Of a stretch of 64,000 nt of DNA, positions 15,469 through 24,025 are shown piece by piece. Below the pieces are notes generated by a model, which searched no databases, was not told where the DNA came from, and was given only the letters and a program-made list of their open reading frames with translations. Position 1 is the stretch's first letter. The number at the start of each line of letters is the position of its first letter. A program made the position numbers and the translations under genes. The stretch covers positions 1,116,001-1,180,000 of the forward strand of contig CAVWBO010000007.1 in NCBI GenBank assembly GCA_963753185.1. Reading direction: 5' to 3'. The stretch is from SZUA-442 sp963753185. GTDB lineage: Bacteria > Actinomycetota > Acidimicrobiia > Spongiisociales > UBA5794.

Positions 15469-16791
15469 ATGGCAGCTGACACACCCCGCCTGTTCGGTAC
15501 GGATGGCGTGCGCGGCCGCGCCAACTCCGAGCTCACACCCGAGCTCGCGTTCGACCTCGCCCGCGCAGCCGGCGAGGGCATCGATCGGCACGTCGTCATC
15601 GGTCGGGATACCAGGCGCTCCGGCACGATGCTGCTGTCGGCGGTTTCCGCAGGCTTCAACGCAGTGGGTGTCGACATCGTCGACCTCGGGATCATTCCCG
15701 TCGGTGGCGTATCCCGCCTCGCCAGGGACACCGGAGCCTCGCTCGGGGTGATGATCTCGGCTTCGCACAACCCCGCCGAGGACAATGGCATCAAGTTCTT
15801 CGGAATGGATGGCGCGAAGCTCTCCGACGAGCGAGAGGCGGCGATCGAAGCACGGTACTTCTCGAAGACCGGGTACGCCAGGCCGGTCGCAGGGCGGGTC
15901 GGGATCCAGACGACCATGTCTGACGCCATTGCGCGCTACATCGACAAGGTCGCCCTGACGGTCGACTACTCGATGAAGGGCCTCGAGTTCGTCGTGGACT
16001 GCGCGAACGGAGCCTCGTTCCTCGCGGCACCTGAGTTGTTCAGCAGGGTGGGTGCGACGGTCATCGTCCACAACGACACACCTGACGGGATGAACATCAA
16101 TGACGGTTGCGGGGCAACCCATCCCGAGGCGATCGCCGCAGCAGCGCGTGGCCGCGTCGGGCTCGCATTCGACGGTGACGCCGATCGTCTCATCGCCGTC
16201 GACGAGGACGGTGCGGTCGTCAACGGTGACGTGATCATGGCGATATTCGCCCAATGGCAACACGAGCGGGGGAAGCTCAAGAACGATGTGGTGGTCGCAA
16301 CGGTGATGTCGAATCTCGGTTTCCACCACGCGATGGAGCGCCTCGGCGTGAAGGTCGTCGTGACCCCGGTAGGCGACCGACATGTCGTCGAGGAGATGCG
16401 TCGCACACATGCCGTGGTCGGCGGTGAACAGTCGGGGCACATCCTGTTGGAAGATCGATCTACGGGTGACGGGCTCCGAACCGCGTTGCGCCTGATGGAG
16501 GTGATGGCCGCCACCGGTCGGGAGCTGCGGGATCTGCGCGGTGTGATGAGTGAGTTGCCGCAGGTGCTGACGAACATCACGGTGGGGTCGAAGGACGGAT
16601 GGGATGAGGATGCGGTCATAGCAGCGACCATCGCCGACTGGGAGGGCCAGCTCGGCAATCGCGGGAGGATCCTGGTCCGCCCCTCGGGGACCGAGCCCAT
16701 GATCCGGGTCATGGTCGAGGCGCCTACTGCATCGGAGGCCGCCGAGGCCGCAGATGCCATTGCCCAGGTCGTCAGGTCTGCCCTCGGTTGA
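15469..16791 (+). CDS. glmM: phosphoglucosamine mutase
   Basis: GlmM converts glucosamine-6-phosphate to glucosamine-1-phosphate for UDP-GlcNAc synthesis. The 440-residue protein has the N-terminal 'LFGTDGVRGRAN', the phosphoserine loop 'ISASHNPAEDNG' (catalytic S99), the metal loop 'FDGDADRL', and the C-terminal phosphate-binding 'RPSGTEPMIRVMVE'. A GGGAG site at 15454-15458 could serve ATG 15469 (10 bases) or the in-frame TTG 15463 (4 bases). glmS, the preceding step of the pathway, lies downstream. Confidence 0.96.
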   Translation: MAADTPRLFGTDGVRGRANSELTPELAFDLARAAGEGIDRHVVIGRDTRRSGTMLLSAVSAGFNAVGVDIVDLGIIPVGGVSRLARDTGASLGVMISASHNPAEDNGIKFFGMDGAKLSDEREAAIEARYFSKTGYARPVAGRVGIQTTMSDAIARYIDKVALTVDYSMKGLEFVVDCANGASFLAAPELFSRVGATVIVHNDTPDGMNINDGCGATHPEAIAAAARGRVGLAFDGDADRLIAVDEDGAVVNGDVIMAIFAQWQHERGKLKNDVVVATVMSNLGFHHAMERLGVKVVVTPVGDRHVVEEMRRTHAVVGGEQSGHILLEDRSTGDGLRTALRLMEVMAATGRELRDLRGVMSELPQVLTNITVGSKDGWDEDAVIAATIADWEGQLGNRGRILVRPSGTEPMIRVMVEAPTASEAAEAADAIAQVVRSALG

Positions 16792-17092
16792 CGCCGCCTG
16801 CCGAGCGGGGCCGCAGTGTGAGGGCGACATCGGGCACCGACGGGTAGGATGAGCAGGACAACAGACCAGACACGCGGTGCGGAACTCTGACAGCGCCTGC
16901 CCTCGCTCGTGCGAGGCGACGAGGAAGAGGGAGTATCGAAATGTTCGGCGGATGCCCTCTCGGCCGCTCACGGTCGTGACGGAACGGACGAAATCCTCGG
17001 AGTGATCCGGGGGACAGAGATCGTTCCGATGTGAGTGGGGACCACCCCATACCGCCGCATCGCCCGTCTCTCACGAAAGGAGATCGCGCGCG
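16792..17092. other. 301-base intergenic region upstream of glmS
   Basis: No protein gene is evident. A TAGGAT box at 16845-16850 could be the glmS -10, giving a leader of about 235 bases. The leader contains several GC-rich inverted segments and a 12-codon reading frame at 16941-16979 ('MFGGCPLGRSRS') preceded by AGGGAG. I do not find the conserved core of the glmS ribozyme or of another known riboswitch class. Confidence 0.4.
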
Positions 17093-18916
17093 ATGTGCGG
17101 GATCATGGGTTACGTGGGGCCGCAGGATGCTGCCCCCATCCTCATCGACGGGCTGCGTCGACTCGAGTACCGGGGTTACGACTCTGCAGGAATCGCCGTC
17201 ACGAACGGCGTCATCGAGGTTCGCAAGGCGCACGGCAAGATCGCCAATCTCGAATCCCTCGTGGGGACCGAGCCGGTGTCTGGCACCATCGGCATCGGGC
17301 ACACGCGATGGGCTACGCACGGTGCTCCGAGCGATGCGAATGCTCACCCACACACGGATCCCTCCGGGGAGTTCGTGGTGGTGCACAACGGCATCATCGA
17401 GAACTTCAAGAGCCTCAGGGAGGAACTCACCGAGTCGGGTGCCGTGTTCGCCTCCGACACCGACAGCGAGATCCTCGCGCACCTCGTCGCCCGCGAATAC
17501 ACCGGTGATCTCGTCGAGGCAGTCCGACGAACCGTCGCCCTCTCCGAGGGTGCGTACGCGATGGTGGTGATGTCGGTGAGGGATCCGCGCACGATCGTCG
17601 CGGTGAGGAAGATCAGCCCTTTGGTCGTCGGGCTCGGGGACGGCGAGACCTTCCTCGCATCCGACATCCCGGCCATCCTCCATCACACCCGTGACTTCCT
17701 CATCATCGAGGATGACGAGCTCGTCGTCGTGACACAAGACGGTGCGGTCGTCGAGACGATCGGGGGCCGATCCGTGGACCGGGAGGTGACGCACATCACC
17801 TGGGATGCCGAACAGGCGGAGAAGGGTGGATACGAGCACTTCATGCTCAAGGAGATCCACGAGCAGCCATCGGTCATCACGGAGACGCTCGCTGGGCGGC
17901 TCGACGAGCACGGCTCGGTGTGGCTCGAGGATGTCGGCTTCGACGACGCCTATGCGGCCTCGATCGGCAGGGTGTGGATCACGGCGTGCGGCACCGCGTA
18001 CCACGCAGGGCTCATCGGTCAGGAGATCTTCCGGCGCGTCCTGCGCCTCCCGACCAACGTCGAGTACGCCCACGAGCTGCGGTACGCCGATCCCATCGTC
18101 GGCCCGAATGAGCTCACGATCGCGATCTCCCAGTCGGGTGAGACCGCCGACACGCTCGCGGCGGCCCGCCTCGCCTCAGAGCACGGGAGCCGGATGCTCG
18201 CGATCACGAACGTGGTGGGTTCGACCCTGTCGAGGTACGCAGATGACATCCTCTACACGAGGGCGGGACCCGAGATCTCGGTTGCCTCGACGAAGGCATA
18301 CATGGCGATGCTGATCGCGCAGTACCTCCTGGCGCTACGGATCGGCGCGGCGCGTGGCACTGTGAATGCAGAGCTCGCCGCAAGTGTGGCCCACGGCCTC
18401 CACCAGCTGCCTGCAGCCGTCGACGAGGTGCTGCGACGCTCGGACGAGGCCGAGAAGGCGGCACGGTTCGTCCTCGATGCCGAGGACATGTACTTCATCG
18501 GTAGGGGGCTCGACTACGCCGTCGCGATGGAGGGGTCGCTCAAGCTCAAGGAAATCTCCTACCTGCACTCGGAGGCGATGCCGGCGGGGGAGCTCAAACA
18601 CGGGACACTCGCCCTCATCACCGAAGGCGTTCCCGTGGTCGTGATCCTGACCCAGCGTGCCGTGTACGACAAGACCATCTCCGCCGTGCAAGAGGTCAAG
18701 GCGAGGGGTGGGACGATCATCGCGGTCGCGTACGACACGGATGACGTGATCGAGGCCTACGCGGACCACGTCATGCGAATCCCCGACATGGAGGACCTCC
18801 TCGCCCCCGTTGCGGCCGTGGTGCCCCTCCAGATGATGGCCTATCACGTTGCCCGCCTGCGCGGACACGACATCGACCAACCCCGGAACCTGGCAAAGAG
18901 CGTCACCGTCGAGTAG
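17093..18916 (+). CDS. glmS: glutamine-fructose-6-phosphate transaminase (isomerizing)
   Basis: GlmS makes glucosamine-6-phosphate from fructose-6-phosphate and glutamine, the first step of amino-sugar synthesis. The 607-residue protein has the class II glutaminase nucleophile Cys2 in 'MCGIMGYVG', 'GYDSAGIA' and 'HTRWATHG', then two SIS sugar-isomerase domains ('TACGTAYHAG', 'SQSGETADTLAA', 'GRGLDYAVAMEGSLKLKEISY') and the C-terminus 'PRNLAKSVTVE'. An AAGGAG site lies 10 bases before the ATG. Confidence 0.98.
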   Translation: MCGIMGYVGPQDAAPILIDGLRRLEYRGYDSAGIAVTNGVIEVRKAHGKIANLESLVGTEPVSGTIGIGHTRWATHGAPSDANAHPHTDPSGEFVVVHNGIIENFKSLREELTESGAVFASDTDSEILAHLVAREYTGDLVEAVRRTVALSEGAYAMVVMSVRDPRTIVAVRKISPLVVGLGDGETFLASDIPAILHHTRDFLIIEDDELVVVTQDGAVVETIGGRSVDREVTHITWDAEQAEKGGYEHFMLKEIHEQPSVITETLAGRLDEHGSVWLEDVGFDDAYAASIGRVWITACGTAYHAGLIGQEIFRRVLRLPTNVEYAHELRYADPIVGPNELTIAISQSGETADTLAAARLASEHGSRMLAITNVVGSTLSRYADDILYTRAGPEISVASTKAYMAMLIAQYLLALRIGAARGTVNAELAASVAHGLHQLPAAVDEVLRRSDEAEKAARFVLDAEDMYFIGRGLDYAVAMEGSLKLKEISYLHSEAMPAGELKHGTLALITEGVPVVVILTQRAVYDKTISAVQEVKARGGTIIAVAYDTDDVIEAYADHVMRIPDMEDLLAPVAAVVPLQMMAYHVARLRGHDIDQPRNLAKSVTVE

Positions 18917-19051
18917 CAGTGGCGGCGTCCGATCCGACCCGCCGTGCGAGGTCACGCATCATTCGACCTGCCATCACGAAGTCCGTGGTGAGCACGGCGC
19001 TTGCCGACTTCTCCAAACGCACGGGGAGCGCGACAATGGGGGAAGAGGTCC

Positions 19052-19768
19052 ATGCGACGCATCGACGACATCGATCGATATTTGAGGGCGACCCTCGCCG
19101 CCGAACGGGTACAGGGGGCGGTGCCGGGACCACCAGACCGACATCCGTTCGTCACGATCTCCCGTCAGGCCGGCACGGGTGCTCACGCCCTCGCCGACGC
19201 CATGGTGGAGGTGTTCTCGGCACGGCCCGACAAGGACCTCTTCTCAGGGTGGCAGGTGTACGACCGAACGCTGTGCGAGCTCGTCGCGAGGGACCCGCGT
19301 TTCGCCCGATCGTTCGACTCGCTTCTCGAGGAGGAGTATCGGTCGACCACCAACGACTTCTTCCACCAGATGCTGCGTTCGACGGTCGACCAGAAGATCG
19401 TGATGGACCGCACGTTCCTCGTCGTCAGGGCGATCGCCGGCATGGGCAAGGCGATCATCGTCGGGAGGGGTGGCTCATACGTGACCAGGGACATGCCGCT
19501 CGGCGTGTCCCTCCGGATGGTATCCCCGGAGGACTACCGGATTCAACGAGCCATGCAGGTGCACGGCCTCGACGAGCGCGAGGCTCGATCGGGAGCGAAG
19601 AAGCGCGATGCGGATCGCGCCCGCATGATCAGGAAGCACTTCGGAGCTGACATCTCGGACCCTGCTTCGTATGACGTCACGTTCAATGTGGCGTCGGTGG
19701 ACTACCACACCATCGGGGCCGCCGTGGCTGCCCTCGTCGTGTCGAGGGCCGCGGCCCAGGTCCCCTGA
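19052..19768 (+). CDS. cytidylate kinase-like family protein
   Basis: The 238-residue protein resembles the cytidylate-kinase-like family (PF13189). It starts with a P-loop-like turn 'VTISRQAGTGAHALADAM' near residues 35-52, in which the usual Lys is absent, as in many family members. It also has 'AIIVGRGGSYVTRDMPLGVSLRMVSP' and an Arg-rich LID ('EREARSGAKKRDADRARMIRKHF'). True CMP kinase is usually encoded elsewhere, so a different phosphotransfer role is likely. ATG 19052 follows a GGGGGAAGAGG site; ATGs farther upstream lack one. Confidence 0.75.
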   Translation: MRRIDDIDRYLRATLAAERVQGAVPGPPDRHPFVTISRQAGTGAHALADAMVEVFSARPDKDLFSGWQVYDRTLCELVARDPRFARSFDSLLEEEYRSTTNDFFHQMLRSTVDQKIVMDRTFLVVRAIAGMGKAIIVGRGGSYVTRDMPLGVSLRMVSPEDYRIQRAMQVHGLDEREARSGAKKRDADRARMIRKHFGADISDPASYDVTFNVASVDYHTIGAAVAALVVSRAAAQVP

Positions 19769-19781
19769 AGGAGGAGACGGT

Positions 19782-20132
19782 ACGGAACACATCCTGACGG
19801 GCCACTTCCTCACCCGGTACGAAGCCGCTCGGAAAGCCGGGATTCCCACGGTGGAGGCCACCCACCGTCCAGACCTCCTGCGGATCGGCGGGACACACCT
19901 CGAGGAGGTGTACTTCGCCTTCCAGTTCGACGGTGCCGGCATTCGGCGCGACCTCGGCAGGGTCGTCCAGCGCCTCCACAGGAACCATGACGACGTCACG
20001 ATCGCCGACTGGCTCGCCAGGCCAAACCCCGGACTCTCACTCATGTCCCCGCTCGAATGGGACCGCAGCAGGAGGGATCCATCCAGGCTCCTCGAGGCGG
20101 CCGATGCGTTCCCTCCGCACGCACACATGTGA
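19782..20132 (+). CDS. MbcA/DUF2384-like small protein with apparent ACG start
   Basis: The frame 19782-20132 encodes about 116 residues. The N-terminal part ('GHFLTRYEAARKAGI') looks like a DNA-binding helix pair. The C-terminal part ('DLGRVVQRLHRNHDDVTIADWLARPNPGLSL', split) resembles the antitoxin/toxin-binding domain of MbcA/Xre-type antitoxins. No ATG, GTG or TTG lies in this frame near the expected start. The codon ACG at 19782 sits 7 bases after a perfect AAGGAGG, giving 'xEHILTGHFLTRYEAARKAG'. The alternative GTG/ATG at 19671 would overlap the preceding gene by about 100 bases. No RES-type toxin gene is adjacent, so an antitoxin role is unproven. Confidence 0.55.
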   Translation, partial: TEHILTGHFLTRYEAARKAGIPTVEATHRPDLLRIGGTHLEEVYFAFQFDGAGIRRDLGRVVQRLHRNHDDVTIADWLARPNPGLSLMSPLEWDRSRRDPSRLLEAADAFPPHAHM

Positions 20133-20155
20133 TCCCGCGTCCGTTTCGGCCGAAC

Positions 20156-20161
20156 TACCCT
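20156..20161 (+). promoter_or_regulatory. -10 box of a leaderless acpS transcript
   Basis: TACCCT ends 8 bases before ATG 20170. No -35 is evident. The transcript would start at or within two bases of the start codon. Confidence 0.4.
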
Positions 20162-20169
20162 CCTGGGAC

Positions 20170-20550
20170 ATGGAAATCATCGGTGTCGGTGTCGATCTCG
20201 CCCAGGTGGAGCGGGTACGTGGTCTCCTGGCGAAGAGCCCGGAGGCTTTCCGGCGCCGCTGCTACACCGATCATGAGTGGGAGTACGCGCACCGCTACCG
20301 GGATCCCTCCGAGCGCCTCGCCGCTCGATTCGCCGGCAAGGAAGCGGTGATGAAGAGCCTCTTCACGGGTTGGCGACGCATCCCATGGACGGACATCGAG
20401 ATCACCGGTGGTGGCCCGCCGAGGGTGCACCTGTACGGCAGGGCACGCCAACGAGCCGACATGCTCGGTGTGACCGACATCAAGATCAGCATCACGCACA
20501 CGCGCGAGACGGCCATGGTTTTCGTGATCTGCCAGGGGGCGCATCGATGA
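20170..20550 (+). CDS. acpS: holo-[acyl-carrier-protein] synthase
   Basis: AcpS transfers 4'-phosphopantetheine from CoA to the acyl carrier protein. The 126-residue protein has the signature 'GVGVDLAQVERVRGLL' (Mg2+-binding Asp at residue 9), 'RFAGKEAVMKSL' with the conserved Lys-Glu, and the C-terminal 'ISITHTRETAMVFVI'. ATG 20170 gives the normal N-terminus. The stop overlaps the start of the next gene by 4 bases (ATGA). Confidence 0.95.
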   Translation: MEIIGVGVDLAQVERVRGLLAKSPEAFRRRCYTDHEWEYAHRYRDPSERLAARFAGKEAVMKSLFTGWRRIPWTDIEITGGGPPRVHLYGRARQRADMLGVTDIKISITHTRETAMVFVICQGAHR

Positions 20551-21983
20551 TCGACGTACTCGACGTCGCAGAGATGCGCCGTGTCGATGCCACGTCGACC
20601 GTCCCTGTCGACGTCCTCATGGACCGAGCGGGATACTCGGTCGCCGTGGTGGCTGCCGCAATGGGTGCGAGCTACGGAGCGACGGTGCACGTCCTGTGCG
20701 GGACGGGGAACAACGGAGGTGACGGGTACGTCGCCGCCGCCTACCTGGCATCTCGCGGCGTCGCGGTGCGCGTCCACGCATTCGGTGATCCGACCGACGA
20801 CAGCCCTGCGGGTCGGGCCGCACGGCGCGCACAGGCTGCAGGCGCGGCTGTCGCACCGATGGGCGCGCCCGCGCGGGGAGATCTCGTGATCGACGCGGTC
20901 TTCGGTACCGGGTTCCACGGTCGGCTACCTGACGCGGTCGCAGCGTGGGCTGGGACGGAGATCCCCGTTCTCGCCGTGGATGTTCCTTCCGGCGTCGATG
21001 GGAATGCCGGAACTGTCGTCGGGCAGGCGTTCAACGCTTCGCGCACAGTGACCTTCCACGCGCTCAAGCTCGGGCACGTCCTCGGGGAAGGTCCCGATCG
21101 GTGTGGTCGAATCGAGGTCGTGGACATCGGCCTCACCGGGGGCACACCCGTGATGCGGGTCGTCGAAGGTGCCGACATCGACCTCCCATCGAGGAAGCGC
21201 ACGGCCCACAAGTGGACTTCGGGCGCGGTCGCGACGATCGGCGGCATGCCGGGTCTCACCGGGGCGGCACTCCTCTGTGCGAGGTCGGCGCTTCGATGCG
21301 GCGCCGGCGTCTCGTCCATCCTCGCCACAGCGCGAACCCTCGACACCTACGAAGCCCTCGCTCCGGAGATCACAGTGCTCCAGAGCTCCGAGACCGACTC
21401 GTGGAGGGACCATGCCTCCGAGGTCCTCTCCCTGCTCGGTAGGTACGACGTCCTCGTCGTGGGGCCCGGCCTCGAGCCTGCTCCCGCACTGTTCATCGAG
21501 AGGCTCCTCGAGGGCTTCGACCGGACGATCGTGGTGGATGCCGGTGCGATCGCCGCGATCGGGCGACTCGACACGATCCTCGAGAGGGACGCACCGACGA
21601 TCCTGACGCCACACGCCGGCGAGTTCAAACGCCTGGTCGGCACGGAGGCCAGCCCTGAGAACGCACGGGACCTCGCCATGGCGACAGGATCGGTGATCCT
21701 CCTCAAGGGCAACCCGACCTTCGTGGCGGGTGACAGCCTCACCGTGGTCGACTCTGGCGGACCTGAACTTGCGACCATCGGAACGGGTGACGTCCTTGCC
21801 GGAGCTGTCGCGGCATTGGCGGCGAGGGGTGTCGATGCGGAATCTGCTGCATGGTCAGCTGCCTTCCTCCATGGAATGGCAGGGTCGAATCTTGCGGCAA
21901 GGAGCGCTGTCACCGCTCCGTCCCTCGTCGACGAGCTCGGCAAGGTGGTGGCGTCGGCTCACCGCTCCTCGCGCATCGGATGA
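20547..21983 (+). CDS. nnr: bifunctional NAD(P)HX epimerase/dehydratase
   Basis: This enzyme repairs hydrated NAD(P)H. The 478-residue protein combines an N-terminal epimerase domain (residues ~1-205; 'GTGNNGGDGYVAAAYLA' and 'AVDVPSGVDGNAG') with a C-terminal ribokinase-like ADP/ATP-dependent dehydratase domain (residues ~215-478; 'GGMPGLTGAALLCARSAL', 'VVGPGL', 'TPHAGEFKRLVG', 'IGTGDVLAGAVAAL'). It is the same fusion as E. coli YjeF. It sits between acpS and alr, a common actinobacterial arrangement. Confidence 0.95.
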   Translation: MIDVLDVAEMRRVDATSTVPVDVLMDRAGYSVAVVAAAMGASYGATVHVLCGTGNNGGDGYVAAAYLASRGVAVRVHAFGDPTDDSPAGRAARRAQAAGAAVAPMGAPARGDLVIDAVFGTGFHGRLPDAVAAWAGTEIPVLAVDVPSGVDGNAGTVVGQAFNASRTVTFHALKLGHVLGEGPDRCGRIEVVDIGLTGGTPVMRVVEGADIDLPSRKRTAHKWTSGAVATIGGMPGLTGAALLCARSALRCGAGVSSILATARTLDTYEALAPEITVLQSSETDSWRDHASEVLSLLGRYDVLVVGPGLEPAPALFIERLLEGFDRTIVVDAGAIAAIGRLDTILERDAPTILTPHAGEFKRLVGTEASPENARDLAMATGSVILLKGNPTFVAGDSLTVVDSGGPELATIGTGDVLAGAVAALAARGVDAESAAWSAAFLHGMAGSNLAARSAVTAPSLVDELGKVVASAHRSSRIG

Positions 21984-22023
21984 TCGCGCCGCTACCGTCC
22001 CGTGGTCGGGACACGGAGAACTG

Positions 22024-23145
22024 ATGCGACCGTCATGGATCGAGATCGACCTCGCCGCGATCGAACACAACGCACGGGAGATCGCCGCGCACATCTCGCC
22101 GGCCGCCCTGTGCGCCGTCGTGAAGGCGGATGCGTATGGTCACGGGGACATCCCGGTCGCCGAAGCAGCCATCGCCGGCGGTGCTACGTACCTCGCCGTT
22201 GCCCTCGTCGAGGAAGGTGTCCGCCTCAGGGAGGCGGACATCGACGTGCCGATCCTCGTCCTTTCCGAACCGACGATCGACGAGGTCGAGCCCATCGTGA
22301 GGCACGGTCTCACGCCGACCGCCTACCGGCTCTCGTTCGTGGACCAGCTCGCCGAATCGGCGGAACGGGCGACCACCATTCCGTATCCCGTGCATCTCAA
22401 GCTCGACACGGGGATGCATCGCGTGGGCGTTGCCTCGCCCGAGGCGCTCGATATCGCCGTGCGCATCGAGAACGATCCGCGCCTCGTCCTCCAGGGCGTC
22501 TATACGCACTTCCCGTCGGCTGACAGCGACCCGGACTTCACGCTGAGGCAGAATGACCAGCTCGGCGCGTTCGTGGCCCTGCTCGGATCATCGGGCATCA
22601 GGCCGAGGCTCCTCCACGCCGCCAACACCGCAGCGGCGTTCGAGATGCCGGACACCCGATACGACTTGTGCAGGGTGGGCCTCGGCCTGTACGGGCTGCG
22701 CCCGGCGCCCGGCTACGGGGCCGACATCGACCTGCGTCCCGCCATGCGCGTGGTGAGCCACGTCGGATACCTCCAGAGGCTCCCTGCCGGTTCCCGTCCG
22801 TCGTATGGGCGGCGGCGGGCCCTCAGGGCACCGAGCACGATCGCAACCGTTCCGATCGGCTATGCCGACGGGGTGCCGAGGAGCCTCACCGACACGGCGA
22901 CCGTGCTGATCCACGGCAAGCGCTACCCGTACGCCGGAACCGTGACCATGGACATGGTGATGATCGACCTCGGGGATGACATCGTCGAGGTCGGAGATGA
23001 GGTGGTGTTCCTCGGCGCACAGGGAGGCGAGGAAGTCTCGGTCGACGAGTGGGCGGAGATGCTCGGCACGATCAGCTGGGAGGTCGTTTGCCACTTCGGG
23101 CCACGCCTCTCGCGCCGCTACATCGGTGGGTCCGGTGCGAGCTGA
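22024..23145 (+). CDS. alr: alanine racemase
   Basis: This PLP enzyme makes D-alanine for peptidoglycan. The 373-residue protein has the PLP Lys motif 'AVVKADAYGHG' (K34), 'HLKLDTGMHRVGV', 'YDLCRVGLGLYGL', and the 'IPIGYADG'-like Tyr motif ('VPIGYADGVPRSL'). ATG 22024 has GGAG upstream ('acggagaactgatg') and a TACCGT box at 21993-21998. Longer in-frame starts run into the preceding gene. The next gene begins 11 bases before its end. Confidence 0.96.
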   Translation: MRPSWIEIDLAAIEHNAREIAAHISPAALCAVVKADAYGHGDIPVAEAAIAGGATYLAVALVEEGVRLREADIDVPILVLSEPTIDEVEPIVRHGLTPTAYRLSFVDQLAESAERATTIPYPVHLKLDTGMHRVGVASPEALDIAVRIENDPRLVLQGVYTHFPSADSDPDFTLRQNDQLGAFVALLGSSGIRPRLLHAANTAAAFEMPDTRYDLCRVGLGLYGLRPAPGYGADIDLRPAMRVVSHVGYLQRLPAGSRPSYGRRRALRAPSTIATVPIGYADGVPRSLTDTATVLIHGKRYPYAGTVTMDMVMIDLGDDIVEVGDEVVFLGAQGGEEVSVDEWAEMLGTISWEVVCHFGPRLSRRYIGGSGAS

Positions 23146-24025
23146 GCGAAGCCTGACAGACGTCCCGGGTGTCCAGGTCGGCCACGCCACCGACGAGGGC
23201 GCACGCACCGGAGTGACCGTGATGACGTTCGCCGAGCCGAACGTGGCGGTCGTCGACGTCCGCGGAGGTGGTCCGGGTTCACGCGAGCTCGCGATCCTCG
23301 GCGATGCCATCAAGCCCGTCACCATCAACGCCCTGGTATTCGCAGGAGGCTCTGCGTTCGGCCTCGCAGCGGCGCATGGTGTCGTCGAGGACCTCGAGCG
23401 GGAGGGGAGGGGCGCTCCGACGCCGACGGGTCCCGTTCCGATCGTTCCCGCCGCGATCATCTACGACCTCATGGTCGGGAGTTCCGACGTCAGGCCGACC
23501 GCAGCCGACGGGTCGACGGCGTACGCGAATCGGTCGGACAAGCCCGTTCCGATGGGAAGCGTCGGAGCGGGTACGGGAGCGACCGTCGGCAAGATCAACG
23601 GCCCTGCGGGCATCACCCGATCCGGTGTGGGGTCGTCGTCCATGGCTGTGGATGAGGCCCGCGTGGGTGCGCTCGCGGTCGTCAACGCCGTCGGGGACGT
23701 GTACGACCTCGCAGGGCACCGACTGACCGGTTCCGTTGATCTCGATCGTCTGCGTGGCGAGGGCCCTTTCGGCTTCAACACGACGCTCATCTCCGTCGCG
23801 ACGGATGCATGGATCGAGGACCGCAACGAGCTTCGGCGGCTCGCCATCCGGGCACATGACGCCCTCGCCGCAACGGTTCGTCCTGCCCACACCCGCTACG
23901 ACGGGGACACCGTGTTCGTGGTCTCGTGCGGTCGACGCAACGCCGACGTGGACAGCCTCGGAGATGCCGTGTTCTCGGTCGTCGCTTCGTCCATCGTCAA
24001 CGCCGTCCTCGAGAGTCGCGAGTGA
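23135..24025 (+). CDS. P1 family peptidase (DmpA/NylC-like, self-cleaving)
   Basis: These Ntn-type amidohydrolases autocleave to expose a catalytic Thr or Ser. The 296-residue protein has the N-terminal 'LTDVPGVQVGHATDEGARTGVTV', 'FAGGSAFGLAAAHGV', and 'GFNTTLISVATDA'. The last resembles the NylC cleavage site, predicting cleavage between N215 and T216. GTG 23135 is chosen because it gives the family start and an 11-base overlap with alr. Natural substrates are unknown; members cleave β-peptides or nylon oligomers. It lies inside a chain of overlapping genes. Confidence 0.85.
   Translation: MRAERSLTDVPGVQVGHATDEGARTGVTVMTFAEPNVAVVDVRGGGPGSRELAILGDAIKPVTINALVFAGGSAFGLAAAHGVVEDLEREGRGAPTPTGPVPIVPAAIIYDLMVGSSDVRPTAADGSTAYANRSDKPVPMGSVGAGTGATVGKINGPAGITRSGVGSSSMAVDEARVGALAVVNAVGDVYDLAGHRLTGSVDLDRLRGEGPFGFNTTLISVATDAWIEDRNELRRLAIRAHDALAATVRPAHTRYDGDTVFVVSCGRRNADVDSLGDAVFSVVASSIVNAVLESRE

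Noticed and set aside
16941..16979. 12-codon frame MFGGCPLGRSRS before glmS as a leader peptide
   Set aside because: It has a ribosome-binding-like site but no codon bias tied to the pathway and no following terminator.
16792..17092. glmS ribozyme
   Set aside because: I could not find its conserved core near the cleavage site upstream of the ATG, and it is not common in actinobacteria.
19782..20132. Toxin-antitoxin module
   Set aside because: The MbcA-like gene has no RES- or ADP-ribosyltransferase-like neighbour; the genes on both sides (kinase-like, acpS) are unrelated.
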